From: Isoetes taiwanensis
Lineage: Eukaryota; Streptophyta; Lycopodiopsida; Isoetales; Isoetaceae
DNA length: 64,000 bases
Direction: 5' to 3'
NCBI GenBank assembly: GCA_021234155.1
Contig: JAJEKV010000003.1
Span: 12,273,819-12,337,818 of the forward strand
Shown in pieces: positions 25,143-36,440 of this stretch. How positions within the stretch are numbered: position 1 is the stretch's first letter; each line of letters opens with the position of its first letter. Under the pieces are notes generated by a model. That model did no database searches and was not told the DNA's origin. It saw only the letters and a list, made by a program, of their open reading frames with translations. Both the position numbers and the translations under genes were made by a program.

Positions 25143-25392
25143 GTATGAACTGCAAAAACATGCTATAGAACTCTAGCCAAAACTCTAATTGCCCAGAGGA
25201 GGTCTCTCCGGTTAGCCGATTTCGAGAGTGCTGCCCAACAACGGAAATGACCGATGGTTTACAACCAATAATGGGTTTCGAGCGGTCATTGGTATATTCC
25301 AGGCATATACTGGCATACTTGGAATATGCCACAAACCCACATGAACGAGGGCTTGCCCCCTTAGGGGCAACCCAAAAATGCTGTATTTTAAC
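25143..25392. repeat. Dispersed repeat A, copy 1
   Basis: About 245 bases shared with 40152-40379 and partly with 27510-27665. It contains GAGGAGGTCTCTCCGGTTAGCC, several half-palindromic GGCATATTCC/ATATGCC motifs, and ends in GGGGCAACCCAAAAA. Repeat B follows after 17 bases. I do not recognise the family; no RNA polymerase III boxes or terminal inverted repeats were clear. Confidence 0.75.
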
Positions 25393-25408
25393 AGCACTAC
25401 ACAAAAAA

Positions 25409-25450
25409 ACAAGGTGCTGCGCACGAGGGGTTGCCCTTCGATGCCCAAAG
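25409..25450. repeat. Short dispersed repeat B, copy 2
   Basis: AACAAGGTGCTGCGCACGAG then GGGTTGCCCTTCGATGCCC; compare 19408-19455. Confidence 0.7.
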
Positions 25451-26265
25451 AATTATATTTTCATGGTTTCTTTATCCCTACTCAATTACCTCCATTTCTG
25501 TTTTCATGAAAAAGCTTTCAATAAGGGAATTCATAAGATGAGGAAAAATGAATTAGCATTGCAAATAACCGAAGCATTGGATAATAAGTAACATAAGAAA
25601 ATAACTACCATGCATGACACAAATGCAGAGCAATGGAAGTGAAGACCAATGATTCTCACATTAGCACTGTTTAAGATTTCAGCTTTGTTGTAAATGATTC
25701 TACTACTATTAGATAGGTCTTACTCTCATCCATACATCAAAGGCACTTCTTTATTTGATTGATCACAAACACATTATTGCCATTTCAGTCAAATACCATG
25801 TTTCGAAGGGTATTTTTCCAATGTTTACAAAGGTATATTTGAAATTTTTTCAAAATTCAATGCATGCCAAAAGCCATTATTATACTTTAGGCAGCATGGT
25901 GTAGTTTATTTTATCCACATGGCAAGTTATTATTAGCCTAGCCAAAAAAAAAGTTTGGGTTTGGAGGCAAGTGCAATCTCAGATTAAAGATTTTCATTTG
26001 TTGGTGGAGGCCACCCAGATTTATCCTTGCAATGCCAACATTACAATGCCCAATACAGAAGAAAAACTTGCTGGAGGATGTCACAACAAAGGATGGCAGA
26101 CTCAAAAAGATTATTACCTTAAGTTCTTCATTGCTGCATTTACAAAGTAATTTTAATCTGCTAAGCTAAACAATACATTGAGTTAATCTACCATGATACC
26201 TACCAAAAACTTACCACCATCATCATCCACTCACATTCCATATCTGGAAATTTAGAAACAAGTTC

Positions 26266-27092
26266 TTACAATGCCATGTGCAAGATCAGCATGAAGATCC
26301 ATCCAGATAATTGCACATGAAAACCATGGCCATAGGAACATGCAGACGCCTTCTTCTCAGCCATCTCAACCACCCATTCCCTCTTGGTGTTGCAGATCAA
26401 TTCCCAAAAAGCTTTGAGACTGCTGATCAAAGTTTCGGGATTGCGCATCAAGTCCAATTTGTATGCAAGGTTCCACTTTTGCATGTTCTTGCAGCTCATA
26501 AGGCATACTGTGTAATAACAGGGAAGGATCAACATGACCCTGCTCAACATTGTATTTCTCATCAGGGTTTTCCCCACAATAATCATCACAAACCCCTGCA
26601 GGATTATCGTCCTGGTAACTGGTCCCATCAAATGCTTCTCCATTTTCATCAATACCTTCATTATCGTCCACTCCAACATGGTAGGCATCATGCTCACCTC
26701 CATAACTTCCATCTACACCATATTCTATATCATATCCTGATGCTAAATTAAACTCATTTGCAAGAGAATACTCTTGATTCCTATTTAACTCTATCCCATT
26801 TTCAGATGATGAGTAAGAATCTGACCTGATTCGCTTGATAACGTTATTCGTCAAAGCATGCGGCACCAAAAGACCCATCTTCGCATTCAAGCATATCTTC
26901 CAAAGGGGATTCAAGATCATGCTTCCTCGAAGGGTTGCTCTCCGCAATACAGGCAACCAATTCATCTTGCCAGACACTAGAAAGCAATGCGATGGTCATG
27001 GTATGGTTTTGAAAATAATTATCTTGTTCTTGGCTTGAGCTATGCTGATCCATCATCCTCAGTAGCAAACAAGATCCTTGCAAAACACCCAC
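26266..27092 (-). pseudogene. Unrecognised acidic protein, frameshifted
   Basis: Three overlapping minus-strand frames read as one protein with indels. It starts MDQHSSSQEQDNYF, then WQDELVACIAESNPSRKHDL and LEDMLECEDGSF, shifts frame near 26860 to NNVIKRIRSDSYSSSENGIE followed by a long Asp/Glu/Tyr/Gly-rich segment, and shifts again near 26480 to LISSLKAFWELICNTKREWV. The acidic middle looks disordered. I do not recognise the family. It may be an exon of a decayed host gene. Splice sites were not fixed. Confidence 0.4.
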
Positions 27093-27130
27093 AAAGGATT
27101 CAAAATGTTTAGAATTAAACTATTTTGAGG

Positions 27131-27870
27131 TTAAAATAGAATGGCTCCAGACCTGCGTCGAGGGTGACAGAGGCAGCTCCCATGGCTGCGTATGCAGCTA
27201 GCTCCTCCATAGAAGCCGCCAGCAACAGACTGGAGAATAACTATGAAAAATGTTATTGCATAAAACATCCAAGACAAAGGTAGAAAGAAAGAATGACCAA
27301 ACGTAAACAAGGCTTCGAGCACCACACACTGACATAGATTTCTTTAAAACGCTCTGACTTGTACAGCCATAGCCACACCTCGCAAACTATTCGACATAAT
27401 AGAGTGCTCTTTACATCCATAGCCACAACTCACAAACCTAAAAAGCTAAACCTGTCGGAGTTTCTGCATCATGCTAAGGTCCATTGCTGAATTGTTACTC
27501 TTGAATGACGGCTAGCTTCGACTTCTTCGTAACTGACCGCCAGTTTACTGGCAACAGCCAGTTTTGAGCAGTCATCAGTATATCCTAAGGATATGCTGGC
27601 ATATACTTGGATATTCTATAAACCCACATAAACGAGGGTTTGCCCCCTTAGGGGCAACCCAAAAAAAAGGGAGGTCTATTTGCCTTAAAAACACTCCTAT
27701 CCACAGTTTCAAATGAAAAGCAAACATATTTGCATCTGATAGATCAGGACTCTCATATGTTAACGTTAAAAGGTTAGATAAGGGAGCATTTGAGAACTAA
27801 GTTGTAAGAATTTATATAAGGGAATCCATTTATTAAAATATAACATGGGTGTTGGTACAAATTGTAGCAA
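27131..27870. other. Non-coding stretch with a partial repeat A
   Basis: A third, shorter copy of repeat A covers about 27510-27665 (GGATATGCTGGCATATACTTGGATATTC, then ACGAGGGTTTGCCCCCTTAGGGGCAACCC). Nothing else is supported. Confidence 0.55.
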
Positions 27871-27897
27871 ATTCAAGACAAATAAGGCCGACGGTGG

Positions 27898-28260
27898 TCA
27901 TCTTTTTTGCTTTTTTGCTTTTTTGGATTTCTCACGTCTTTCTTCCTCTTCAAGAAGTGCAAGCTCACGTTCATCTTCTTCTCTTGCAATCTTAGCACTT
28001 CTCCTTTCTTCTCTTTGCATGCTATCAAAGTCTGCTTCCATTTCTCTATCATCAAAATCCTCATCACCGTATTCTGATGGGTTATATCCAAACATTCATC
28101 TAATAACTGTTTTATAATCAGTTGATTCGTCGTCCTCTGCAAGTCGTTTTTGGGATTTACATTTCCCATACTGGATTTTCTAGCAGCCACTTTTCCATAA
28201 TTATTTGGCCTAACATTTACATAGGGATTTGAAACTGGATCTACCTCCTTCAATCTCCAC
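27898..28260 (-). pseudogene. SPT2 chromatin protein, C-terminal fragment
   Basis: The minus strand gives KSQKRLAEDDEST, then DYKTVIR, an in-frame TGA, MFGYNPSEYGDEDFDDREME and EERRSAKIAREEDERELALL, ending with a basic KKAKKQKR and a stop. This is the conserved SPT2 C-terminal domain, known in the family as a histone H3-H4 binding chaperone. The TGA, a frameshift near 28160 and the absence of most of the protein mark it as a pseudogene. Upstream (28285-28350) a 33-base unit encoding a KVSKA-like segment is duplicated. The copia element inserted 430 bases further on. Confidence 0.82.
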
Positions 28261-28694
28261 GCACAGTTATTTTAGCTGAAGGAAAATTTGTTGTGTTAGC
28301 CTTGGAAACTTTTGCTGGTGTCTGTTGTGTTGCCTTAGAAACCTTTGTCGGTGTAATTGAGATTTTATGTAGAGAATTCTACTGCATGCTCCTCTGTCCC
28401 CTGAACCACAACACGTATGTTGACCCTCAACCTGGCTTTAAAGGTCAACCACAAGGAGCCAACCTGAGCTTACACTCAAATTGGGGTTAGAACCTCCAGA
28501 TCACTTAAGGTGATCAGTCTGTACAAGATAAATCCAGAGAAAAGTTCAAAAAAAAACTCAAAGTGTCATACCTTTTCCATTTCCAGAAAATGGAGTCTTT
28601 ACTCAAATGGCTGTAATGATGAGAAATGGGTTGATTTTCTGAGTCAACTGCTTCAGATTAGCACAAAAAAGTCATGAGAAACCACTGATGGAGT

Positions 28695-29221
28695 TGAAGA
28701 AATAGTCATGCTAATCCATTGGTCCTCGTTATAACAAAAAAGAGCAGAAGGCAATTCATGTGCTAGTGCAATGCCAAAGTTTCATGCAATGGTTCGATAG
28801 GATGTTGCATGAATAATAAGTTCATATGGTTATATGACATTGAAGTTAGGGTTGGACTAATTCGGTCCAATACTTTCGAGCCAAATCCATATTCAAATGG
28901 GAAAAGTCCCTGTAACCATGGAGATTCAACCAGCAGTGCACAGAGCGGCCGGATTTGGCCTAAGCGGCCGGATCCTTGTAAATAAATTAAGAAGAAGGTT
29001 TCAATCGTATACACAGAGGGGTTAAGCTGTTCAAGGGGAACAGGCTTGTGCTGTCGAACTTATTCATAGAATTCAATTCATTGTCTATAATGTGATACCA
29101 TACATATTTGAATTCATATTCATTATCATGACAATGGTTGCATAGTTATAGTGAATTTATAACTAGTGCATTGTGTATCTTACATAGCTAGTTGACATTA
29201 TTATCTATTCAATTTCTTTCA
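28695..29221 (+). repeat. 5' LTR of the copia element
   Basis: Nearly identical to 35901-36435. It lacks an 8-base segment (TTTAGATT-like) present in the right LTR and carries a few substitutions. Confidence 0.95.
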
Positions 29222-29224
29222 TTC

Positions 29225-29236
29225 GGTATCAGAGCC
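29225..29236 (+). promoter_or_regulatory. Primer-binding site of the copia element
   Basis: GGTATCAGAGCC is complementary to the 3' end of plant initiator methionine tRNA, three bases after the LTR. Confidence 0.9.
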
Positions 29237-29239
29237 AGA

Positions 29240-29358
29240 ATGTCAACTAGGCTAGGTGCTTCCTTACTAAGTGCTGTTGAAGTTTCCAAAGGTACAGGGG
29301 GATTTCAAGTATGGAAAGAGAAGATCAAAGAAATATTAGAAGTGGAAGGCTTGTGGAC
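29240..29358 (+). pseudogene. copia gag, N-terminal part cut off by the insertion
   Basis: ATG 29240 opens MSTRLGASLLSAVEVSKG, then FQVWKEKIKEILEVEGLW, the usual start of copia gag. The frame runs into the transposon at 29359. It continues in register at 31684 on the other side once one copy of the 8-bp duplication is discounted. Confidence 0.9.
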
Positions 29359-29979
29359 CACAGTGACATAATACGCATACGGAAATGAATACGGGGACCC
29401 AAAAATGAATATGGAATACGAATACGTGAAATACGCATACGGAGAATACGGAATATTCTCTTAGAATATTCCATAAAATATCATATTTGTACTTGATTTT
29501 ATCAGCTTAATCTCTATTTTTTAAATATGAAAACTGTAAATTCTTCTATTGCAATAATAACAACATCAAGGGAAGAAAACATAAAAGTAAACATCCTGAA
29601 AATACAAAACATAAGAATGCTCTTAACAAAAGTTACGTTGGCTGCAAGCAAACTTCTAATTCCATCTTTTATCTCAAAAAGCTTTCACTTGCCAATGTTT
29701 GAAAATTTTTAGCCGTGTACATATAAGTCAAAGAGGTAACGAGGTGTCGATACCAAATAAACAAACCTTACAGATTTGAAGGAAAATCCTCATAACTAGC
29801 AATTAAATGAAAAGTATGCCCAGAAGATGAACTCATATGCATAGTCCCGATATGCCAAAGAATTTTCAGGTCAGATTGACAACTCACGATTTTACAATCT
29901 GATGTAACCATTTGCGTCTGTGATTGGACTGTGGCATCTCCTGGAGATATCTACCTGTCATTTCCGAAAGACTTTCTCC

Positions 29980-30842
29980 CTAAAACTGTAATGTAAGGTC
30001 TTTCACCTGCCAATAAATGTGCCTGCATTTTGAACACTGCCAAAACTCCAAGTCTTCTTTCACTGATTCCTTATTAAGCCCTTTACTGAATGGTGCTGAA
30101 GCTAATGCTTCTTCTTTGGTAAGTCTTTTCTCCAAAAATTCGCCGTTGCATTTGATGCATCTGGAGAGAAGTTGGTCTTCCAATATAGTAAGATTAAACG
30201 ATTTTATAATCTGTTTCATGAAGAGACATGTTATTCTAAGCTGATAGTGGAGTTAATAATGCATAACCTTGATTGTAAATTGATTACCTCTGTAAGTTGT
30301 TCTTGCTTTTTCAAGCCTTTAACCAGATAGGCCATGTTTGCTGGGATAAGCCTCTGTCGCAGAAGCTTAATATCCCTAGTCAAAAGCACCCTCTGTTCTC
30401 TTTCAGCTTGTTCAACTAGAGATCTGGAAACAAGATTGTATTCAGCATATTACGGTTTGCAATGCAGTATTAAATAAGCTACAACCTGGAAGAAGGCGCC
30501 CGGCCATGGGGACAAGCAGTATCAATACCAGCACAACGGAGCTGCCGTGCTAAACCTTCTACCTGCACCCAGAAACACAATTACCTCAGCAATGAAAACT
30601 CATTTCTTATTTTTTCATTTGAAATGCTTCCTACATACCATAATGTCACAAAGAAACTTTGGTATTCCATGTCCATCTCCACCAACAGAGAGATCCCATG
30701 GTGGAATTCCTTCCTTCCCATGGCCAGTATCACTATGTCCATTCTTTAGGGCATGCTGACTACCTCTGTTCCTCTTCCTTACCCTTGTATTATTATCTTT
30801 ATGAAGCACCACAACTTCTCCAAATTCTTGCACAACAAACAA
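29980..30842 (-). pseudogene. Mut7-C RNase domain gene fragment (captured, exons and introns retained)
   Basis: Four exons with GT-AG introns read in order: 30842-30640 (ending PWDLSVGGDGHGIPKFLCDI), 30562-30486 (VEGLARQLRCAGIDTACPHG), 30423-30288 (EQAEREQRVLLTRDIKLLRQ, then RLIPANMAYLVKGL) and 30210-29980 (RCIKCNGEFLEKRLTKEEA, then EFWQCSKCRHIYW). This is the Mut7-C domain: a PIN-like RNase fold with acidic catalytic residues and a C-terminal CxxC...CxxC zinc ribbon. In plants it is the C-terminal part of 3'-5' exonuclease-like proteins. Introns are retained, so capture was from genomic DNA rather than mRNA. The N-terminal exonuclease part is missing. Expression is not known. Confidence 0.88.
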
Positions 30843-31017
30843 GACTCATAGCATTCTCAACCGTTTGCACTGCAGGGGGTTTACTGGACCTAGATCTCCT
30901 GAAGATGGTGTTTATCATTGTTAAAATAGTTCCAGAGAAAGATTGCCTGATAGCATGAATACATCTTTTCTAACGAATTGGGAGGCGACCTTCCTGCTCT
31001 AGACTGCCTAAAAAAAG

Positions 31018-31262
31018 CCAGCAATATTTCGATGCAAGCAATAACCATTTCGGTGGTTCAATGCCAGACCGTCTTCCACCTAATATGATACAGCTTTTGC
31101 TCAGAAATTAGAAATAACAGAATTGGAGGGGAGCTTCCGGTGCTGGCTTTAATTCGTCTTTACAATCTGGAAGTTCTTGATCTTAGAGGTAATCAGAATC
31201 TATCAGATATATGGCCACATTCCTTCTGCATTATTCCAGAAAGTGTAGTGGAAATAAAACAA
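31018..31262 (+). pseudogene. Leucine-rich-repeat receptor-type gene fragment (captured)
   Basis: Gives FDASNNHFGGSMPDRLPPNM, then (after a stop) NNRIGGELPVLALIRLYNLE and VLDLRGNQNLSDIWP. These are typical extracellular plant LRR repeats (LxxLxxLxLxxNxLxGxxP). One stop (TAG) interrupts it. Its orientation is opposite to the Mut7-C piece, so it was picked up separately. Confidence 0.72.
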
Positions 31263-31683
31263 CGAAGCACCTTACCTGATCAGTTGGAGACTTGGAGTGA
31301 TACCTTACCTGAGAAGGAGGCGCAGACGAATGGAGCACGGAATGGATATGGAAGACACTCTTAGGAGTCTTAATGCATTAACTTAGGGTCGTTGCAGAGT
31401 TAGCAGCAGGTCGACGTCGATAACTCGGCACAGCAGCAGATCGAGCGCCACAGACCAAAACATCGAGGTCGAAAAAAGGGAAAAAATTTTCCTTTGCGTT
31501 TTGAGTTTTTTTTTTTACTTCAAACTGAATACGGCCGTATTCTGGCCCGTATTCCAATACGGGCGTATTCTGTTTTAACATATCCTTACGGCGTATTCAA
31601 TTTTAGAATACGGTTTTTTTTTAATTTGCGTATTCGCCGTTTCTAAGAAGAATACGGCCGTATTCTGTTTCTGTGTTGTGGAC

Positions 31684-33610
31684 ATATGTCAGTGGAGATG
31701 TTGAAGACAATGAACAAGTCAGTGAGTCAAACAACAAGGATGAGGCTGTTATTGTCACTGCAGAGAGTTCAAGTTCAAAGGAAAAAGGTACATCTAGTTC
31801 TATGGAAGTAACTAGTTGTGATGCTAATGCTGTTGCTAAACTAATTGAAGCAAAGAGCATAATTACAGTAAAGCTAGGATCTAGCATACTGTTAAAGGTA
31901 AGGGGAATGAGCCCGAGGGGCATTTGGAAATATTTGATTAAGACCTATGAAAACAAGACATCGTCTCAGCTGGATGTTTTGGATAGGGAATTAAGGAACT
32001 TAAAGTTCCATGATAATGATGATCTTACTGAGTTTTTTCAGAAATTGGATAATCTGGTTGCAGACTTGGAGGCAGCAGGCACAAGTATAACTCAAGATTA
32101 CCAGGTAATGACCATAGCAAGAGCATTCTCAAATTTTGATCACTTATCTACATTAGTAAGAAATGTAGCAAAAAGTAGGGATCAGGCTGAACTTATGGTG
32201 AAAACAGAATTGGAACAAAAATCTCTAGTTATTGGCAATACTGATCATGCTGAAATTCTCTATGCTGGAAAAACAAAAGCTAAGAATTTTGATAAGGGCA
32301 GGCTGGGGCCCTGTTATACATGCAATCAATATGGACACTTAAAAAATAATTGTCCAAAGGGAACACAAGAAAATAAATGCTTTAATTGCAATGGGTTTGG
32401 CCACATGGCAGCAAACTGCTCAAGTCCAAAAGATCTAAATAGGGGAAGAGGCCGAGGCTTTGATAATTCTAGAGGAACTTTCACAAGGGGAAGGTCTCAA
32501 AGCTTCAGAGGAAGAGGCAGGGGCAGAAACCCTGCAATAAATTTGGCAAAATCTGTCACTACAGAGGAAGAAGAAATAGATGACAAAAATATTGAGGTAT
32601 GTCTAAATTCTAACATTAGCAAACCATTAAGAAAATTGGATTCTAAAGATGATATGCTTGTTCTAGATTCAGGAGCTGAAAGATCAGTGATTAAGGATCC
32701 TAAACAACTCAAGGAGAGAATAATTAAAGGATCCAGCTATGTTCAAATGGGAGATGGCAATCTGCAAAAAGTAGAAGTGGCTGGAATTTTAGAAATCTTC
32801 GATTTATCTGGAAAGCCAGTAGATTTAAAAAATGTTTTGTGTGTTCCCTCAATAGTTAGAAATCTGATTTCCATTAGCCAACTTGTTGATCTTGGCTATA
32901 AAGTATGCTTTGAGAAATCTCAATGTAAGATTTACTTGGATAATACATTGAAATTTTTAGCAAAAAGAATTGGAAATCTATTTGCTCTCAATGATACAAA
33001 ATGTCTTGGCTCAATTAATGCAGTGTCAACTGCAACATTAAGAAGATGGCATGAGAGACTTGGACATACAAATATAAACAACCTCAAATACATGGCCAAA
33101 CATAATATGATTTTGGCTGAAGAAGAAAAGGATGATGAATTCATGTGTGAAGGGTGCATGTTGGGAAAGCATACAAGACTGAAATTTGTCAAATCAAATA
33201 AGAGGGCAAAAGACATTTTAGAATTAATACATACTGACCTATGTGGCCCAATAAATGTCACAGGTTTGACTGGGAAGAGATATTTCATCACTTTCATCGA
33301 TGATTTCTCAAGAAAAACCAAGTGTTACTTATTAAGACATAAGGATCAAGCATTCTCAGCATATAAACTTTTTGAACAGGAGGTAGAAAGACAAACTGGA
33401 AAAAGAATTAAATGTGTTAGATCTGACAGGGGTGGTGAGTTTTTATCAGGGGCATTCAACAATCACTGCAGGGAACATGGAATCAGAAGGCAACTAACTT
33501 GCAGATTTACTCCTCAGCAAAATGGCATAGCAGAGAGGAAAAATAGGACCATTCTCAATGTTGTTCGATCCATGCTCAAGCAATCAGGTATGCCTAATTT
33601 CTTGTGGTAA
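31684..33610 (+). pseudogene. copia gag (rest), protease and integrase
   Basis: After the transposon the reading continues YVSGDVEDNEQ, then gag with two CCHC zinc knuckles (CYTCNQYGHLKNNCP and CFNCNGFGHMAANCS, 32313-32430). The protease active site is VLDSGAERSVI (about 32660). The pre-integrase segment is RRWHERLGHTNINNLKYM, then CEGCMLGKH. The integrase core shows HTDLCGPI, VRSDRGGEF and QQNGIAERKN (D-D-E). A TAA at 33608-33610 ends it within the integrase, and a frameshift follows near 33670. Confidence 0.95.
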
Positions 33611-33686
33611 GAAACTGTTAAAACAGTAGTTCTTTTGCAAAATAAACTCCCATCTGTAAGCATCCAAGGGAATAACTCCTGAGGAA

Positions 33687-34094
33687 ATGTGGAGTGGAAA
33701 TACTCCAGCCTATGAAATGTTCAAAACTTATGGATGTTTAGGATATGCACATATTCCTAAGGAATTGATAAAGAAGCTAGATAATAGAGCTACTAAATGT
33801 TATCTAGCAGGATATGATGAACAAGCAAAGGCATACAGGATGTATGATCCTGAGAACAGACACATCAATAGAGACGTGGTCTTCAATGAACATGTGGTCT
33901 ATAAAAACAGAAATCAAGTGCAACAGGTAACACCAAACAAAGATATCAATTGTCCAGGTGATGATTTGTTGAAATCAGATAGCCTGCACAATCTTGATGA
34001 TGACAATGATATGGCAATCAAGTTTCAGGAAAATGCAAAGGCAATAAATGCAGATCATGATGTCACTGAGGCAGAAAAGGAGCAAGAAAATTAA
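33687..34094 (+). pseudogene. copia integrase C-terminal part
   Basis: Begins in PEEMWSGNTPAYEMFKTYGC and continues KCYLAGYDEQAKAYRMYDPE, then RDVVFNE, the standard segment between the copia integrase core and RT. Ends at TAA 34092-34094, before the RT frame. Confidence 0.93.
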
Positions 34095-34199
34095 AGGGAA
34101 GACAACACACAGCTGCCCCAAGCAGACAATTCTGATAATGCAGAAATCCAGCAAGATACAAGGAAAAGAAAGACAGAGGTAGATAAATTAAAGGAGACA

Positions 34200-35066
34200 A
34201 TGGAGGCAATGAAAGTGAATTCTGATATGTATGGCAGATTGGATTATGGCAGGAGCAGAAGATTACAAAAAGAAGATGTAGACATTCATCAAATCATGGC
34301 TATTCTTGACCCTGTCGTATCACAGTCCTATGAGGAAGCAATAAATTCAGAGCATGCAGAACAATGGAAAGAGGCAATGATGGAAGAACTTTCAGCATTC
34401 AAAAGAACACAAACTTATGATGTTGTTGTACAACCAGAAAAGAAGAATGTTGTGGGCAGCAAGTGGCTATACAAAATAAAAAGGGGCATTAATGGTGAAG
34501 AAAAATTTAAGGCCAGGTTGGTAGCACAGGGATTTACCCAAAGAAAGGGAATAGATTATGAGGAGACATTTTCTCCCATAATTAAATTGACAAGCATTAG
34601 AATTCTCATGGTATTTGCTAATGCAAACAACCTGGACATGCATCACATGGACGTGAGCACAGCATTTTTGAATGCAGAATTGAATGATGAAGTCTATATG
34701 AAACAAGCACCAGGGTTCGAAGTTCCAGGAGAAGGCATGGTATGGAAACTTAATCGTGTTGTGTATGGTCTCAAACAGTCACCTAGAATGTGGCATCAGT
34801 GCATAGATAAATATCTTTTAGAACAAGGCTTTACAAGGTTTTTGAATGATGGAAATTTATATATTCTCAACAAGGGAGGTCAGTTTTGCATATTGGCATT
34901 GTATGTTGATGATAACATTTTAGTACCAAGCAATATGGAAATATTAGATCACTGCAAACAAATTCTTACCAGCAAATTCAAGATGACAGATCTGGGAAAG
35001 CTCAAGAAATTTTTGGGCATGGAAATAACCAGAAATAAAGGAGAGAAGCTACTGAAAATATCCTAA
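34200..35066 (+). pseudogene. copia reverse transcriptase
   Basis: Classic copia RT: QWKEAMMEELSAFKRTQTYD, KWLYKIKRGINGEEKFKARL, MDVSTAFLNAELNDEVYMKQ, VYGLKQSPRMWHQ and the catalytic ALYVDDNILV (about 34900). A TAA at 35064-35066 interrupts the protein just after the LGMEITRN motif. The frame resumes at 35085. Confidence 0.96.
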
Positions 35067-35084
35067 ACTAGCAATATAGCAAGC

Positions 35085-35903
35085 ATGCTTAAGAGATTCA
35101 ATATGCTGGATTGCAATATTGCAAGAATACCTATTGTTCAAGACTTGAAATTATCCAGTGATGACAGTCCAAAAACACTTGATGAGCTGAAGGAAATGGA
35201 AAAGATTCCATATATGGAGCTTATAGGTTGTTTGCTATACATATCTAATTGCACGAGACCAGAAATAGCATTCACAGTCAACTTACTTAGCAGGTTCAGT
35301 AACAATCCAGGAAGACAGCATTGGACCATAGCTAAAAGAGTATTGAGATATTTGAAGTACACTCAAGATCAGGGGTTAACATTTAACAATGATGATCTAG
35401 TTCTTAAGGGATATGATGATGCTGATTGGGGCAGTGATATTGACACAAGAAAGTCTACTTCAGGATTTTGCTTAATGTTAGGAGGAGCTGCAATAACTTG
35501 GAAAAGCAAAAAACAATCAAGTGTGGCTATGTCAACAGCTGAGGCAGAGTATAATGCAGCAACACTTGCTGCAAAAGAGATTGCATGGGTTAGAAGATTG
35601 CTTGATGAGCTAAAGATATTTCAGGGATTGCCTACAACTTTATATTCTGACAGTATGAGTTGCATTGCAATTACAAAGAACCCAGTGCTGCATCAAATGA
35701 CTAAACACATTGAATTGCATGTTCATTTTATCAGGGAAATGGTTGCTAAAGGTGTAGTGACAGTAGAATATATTTCTACACATGAACAGGTTGCAGACAT
35801 ATTGACTAAAGGTCTACCAGAAATCAAGTTTCAGAAATTTAAGATCAAGCTGAGAGTTCAAGAATGGAATGACAGTAATGGAGTTAGCATGAAAGGGGAA
35901 TGA
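35085..35903 (+). pseudogene. copia RT C-terminus and RNase H
   Basis: Contains SNCTRPEIAFTVNLLSRFSN, DADWGSDIDTRKSTSGFC, MSTAEAEYNAATLAAKE and THEQVADILTKGLP, the RNase H part of copia pol. The stop codon overlaps the first bases of the 3' LTR (35901-35903). Confidence 0.96.
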
Positions 35904-36435
35904 AGAAATAGTCATGCTAATCCATTGGCCCTAGTTATAACAAAAAAGAGCAGAAGGCAATTCATGTGCTAGTGCAATGCCAAAGGTTCATGCAATGGTT
36001 CGATAGGATGTTGCATGAATAATAAGTTCATATGGTTATATGATTTAGATTCATTGAAGTTAGGGTTGGACTAACTCGGTCCAATACTTTCGAGCCAAAT
36101 CCATATTCAAATGGGGAAAGTCCCTGGAACCATGGAGATTCAACCAGCAGTGCACAGAGCGGCCGGATCTGGCCTAAGCGGCCGGATCCTTGTAAATAAA
36201 TTAAGAAGAAGGTTTCAATCGTATACACAGAGGGGTTAAGCTGTTCAAGGGGAACAGGCTTGTGCTGTCGAACTTATTCATAGAATTCAATTCATTGTCT
36301 ATAATGTGATACCATACATATTTGAATTCATATTCATTATCATGACAATGGTTGCATAGTTATAGTGAATTTATAACTAGTGCATTGTGTATCCTACATA
36401 GCTAGTTGACATTATTATCTATTCAATTTCTTTCA
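35901..36435 (+). repeat. 3' LTR of the copia element
   Basis: Matches the left LTR over its length and ends TTTCTTTCA, followed by GGAGT (target-site copy). Confidence 0.95.
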
Positions 36436-36440
36436 GGAGT

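Larger units (their letters stand above)
29359..31675. mobile_element. Non-autonomous hAT-like DNA transposon carrying host gene pieces
   Basis: Flanked by the exact 8-bp duplication TTGTGGAC (29351-29358 and 31676-31683). The ends are inverted: CACAGTGACATAATACG at the left, and the right end (reverse complement) CACAGAAACAGAATACGG. Both subterminal regions are dense in GAATACGG/CCGTATTC motifs. An 8-bp duplication fits hAT elements best by family knowledge. There is no transposase inside. It carries a four-exon Mut7-C fragment on the minus strand and an LRR fragment on the plus strand, so it acts like a gene-capturing Pack-type element. Confidence 0.85.
28695..36435 (+). mobile_element. Complete Ty1/copia LTR retrotransposon with a nested DNA transposon
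   Basis: LTRs at 28695-29221 and 35901-36435, both TGAAGAAATAG...TTTCTTTCA. The five-base target-site duplication GGAGT is at 28690-28694 and 36436-36440. A primer-binding site GGTATCAGAGCC (29225-29236, initiator-Met tRNA type) follows the left LTR, and a purine tract (GAAAGGGGAA, 35891-35900) precedes the right LTR. The domain order gag-protease-integrase-RT-RNase H is that of Ty1/copia. A 2317-base DNA transposon interrupts gag, and stops or frameshifts interrupt pol, so this copy is inactive. Confidence 0.96.

Noticed and set aside
29359-31675. MULE (Mutator-like) assignment for the gene-carrying insertion
   Set aside because: The duplication is exactly 8 bases and the termini begin CACAG, which fits hAT better than the 9-11 bases of MULEs. 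The class remains tentative.
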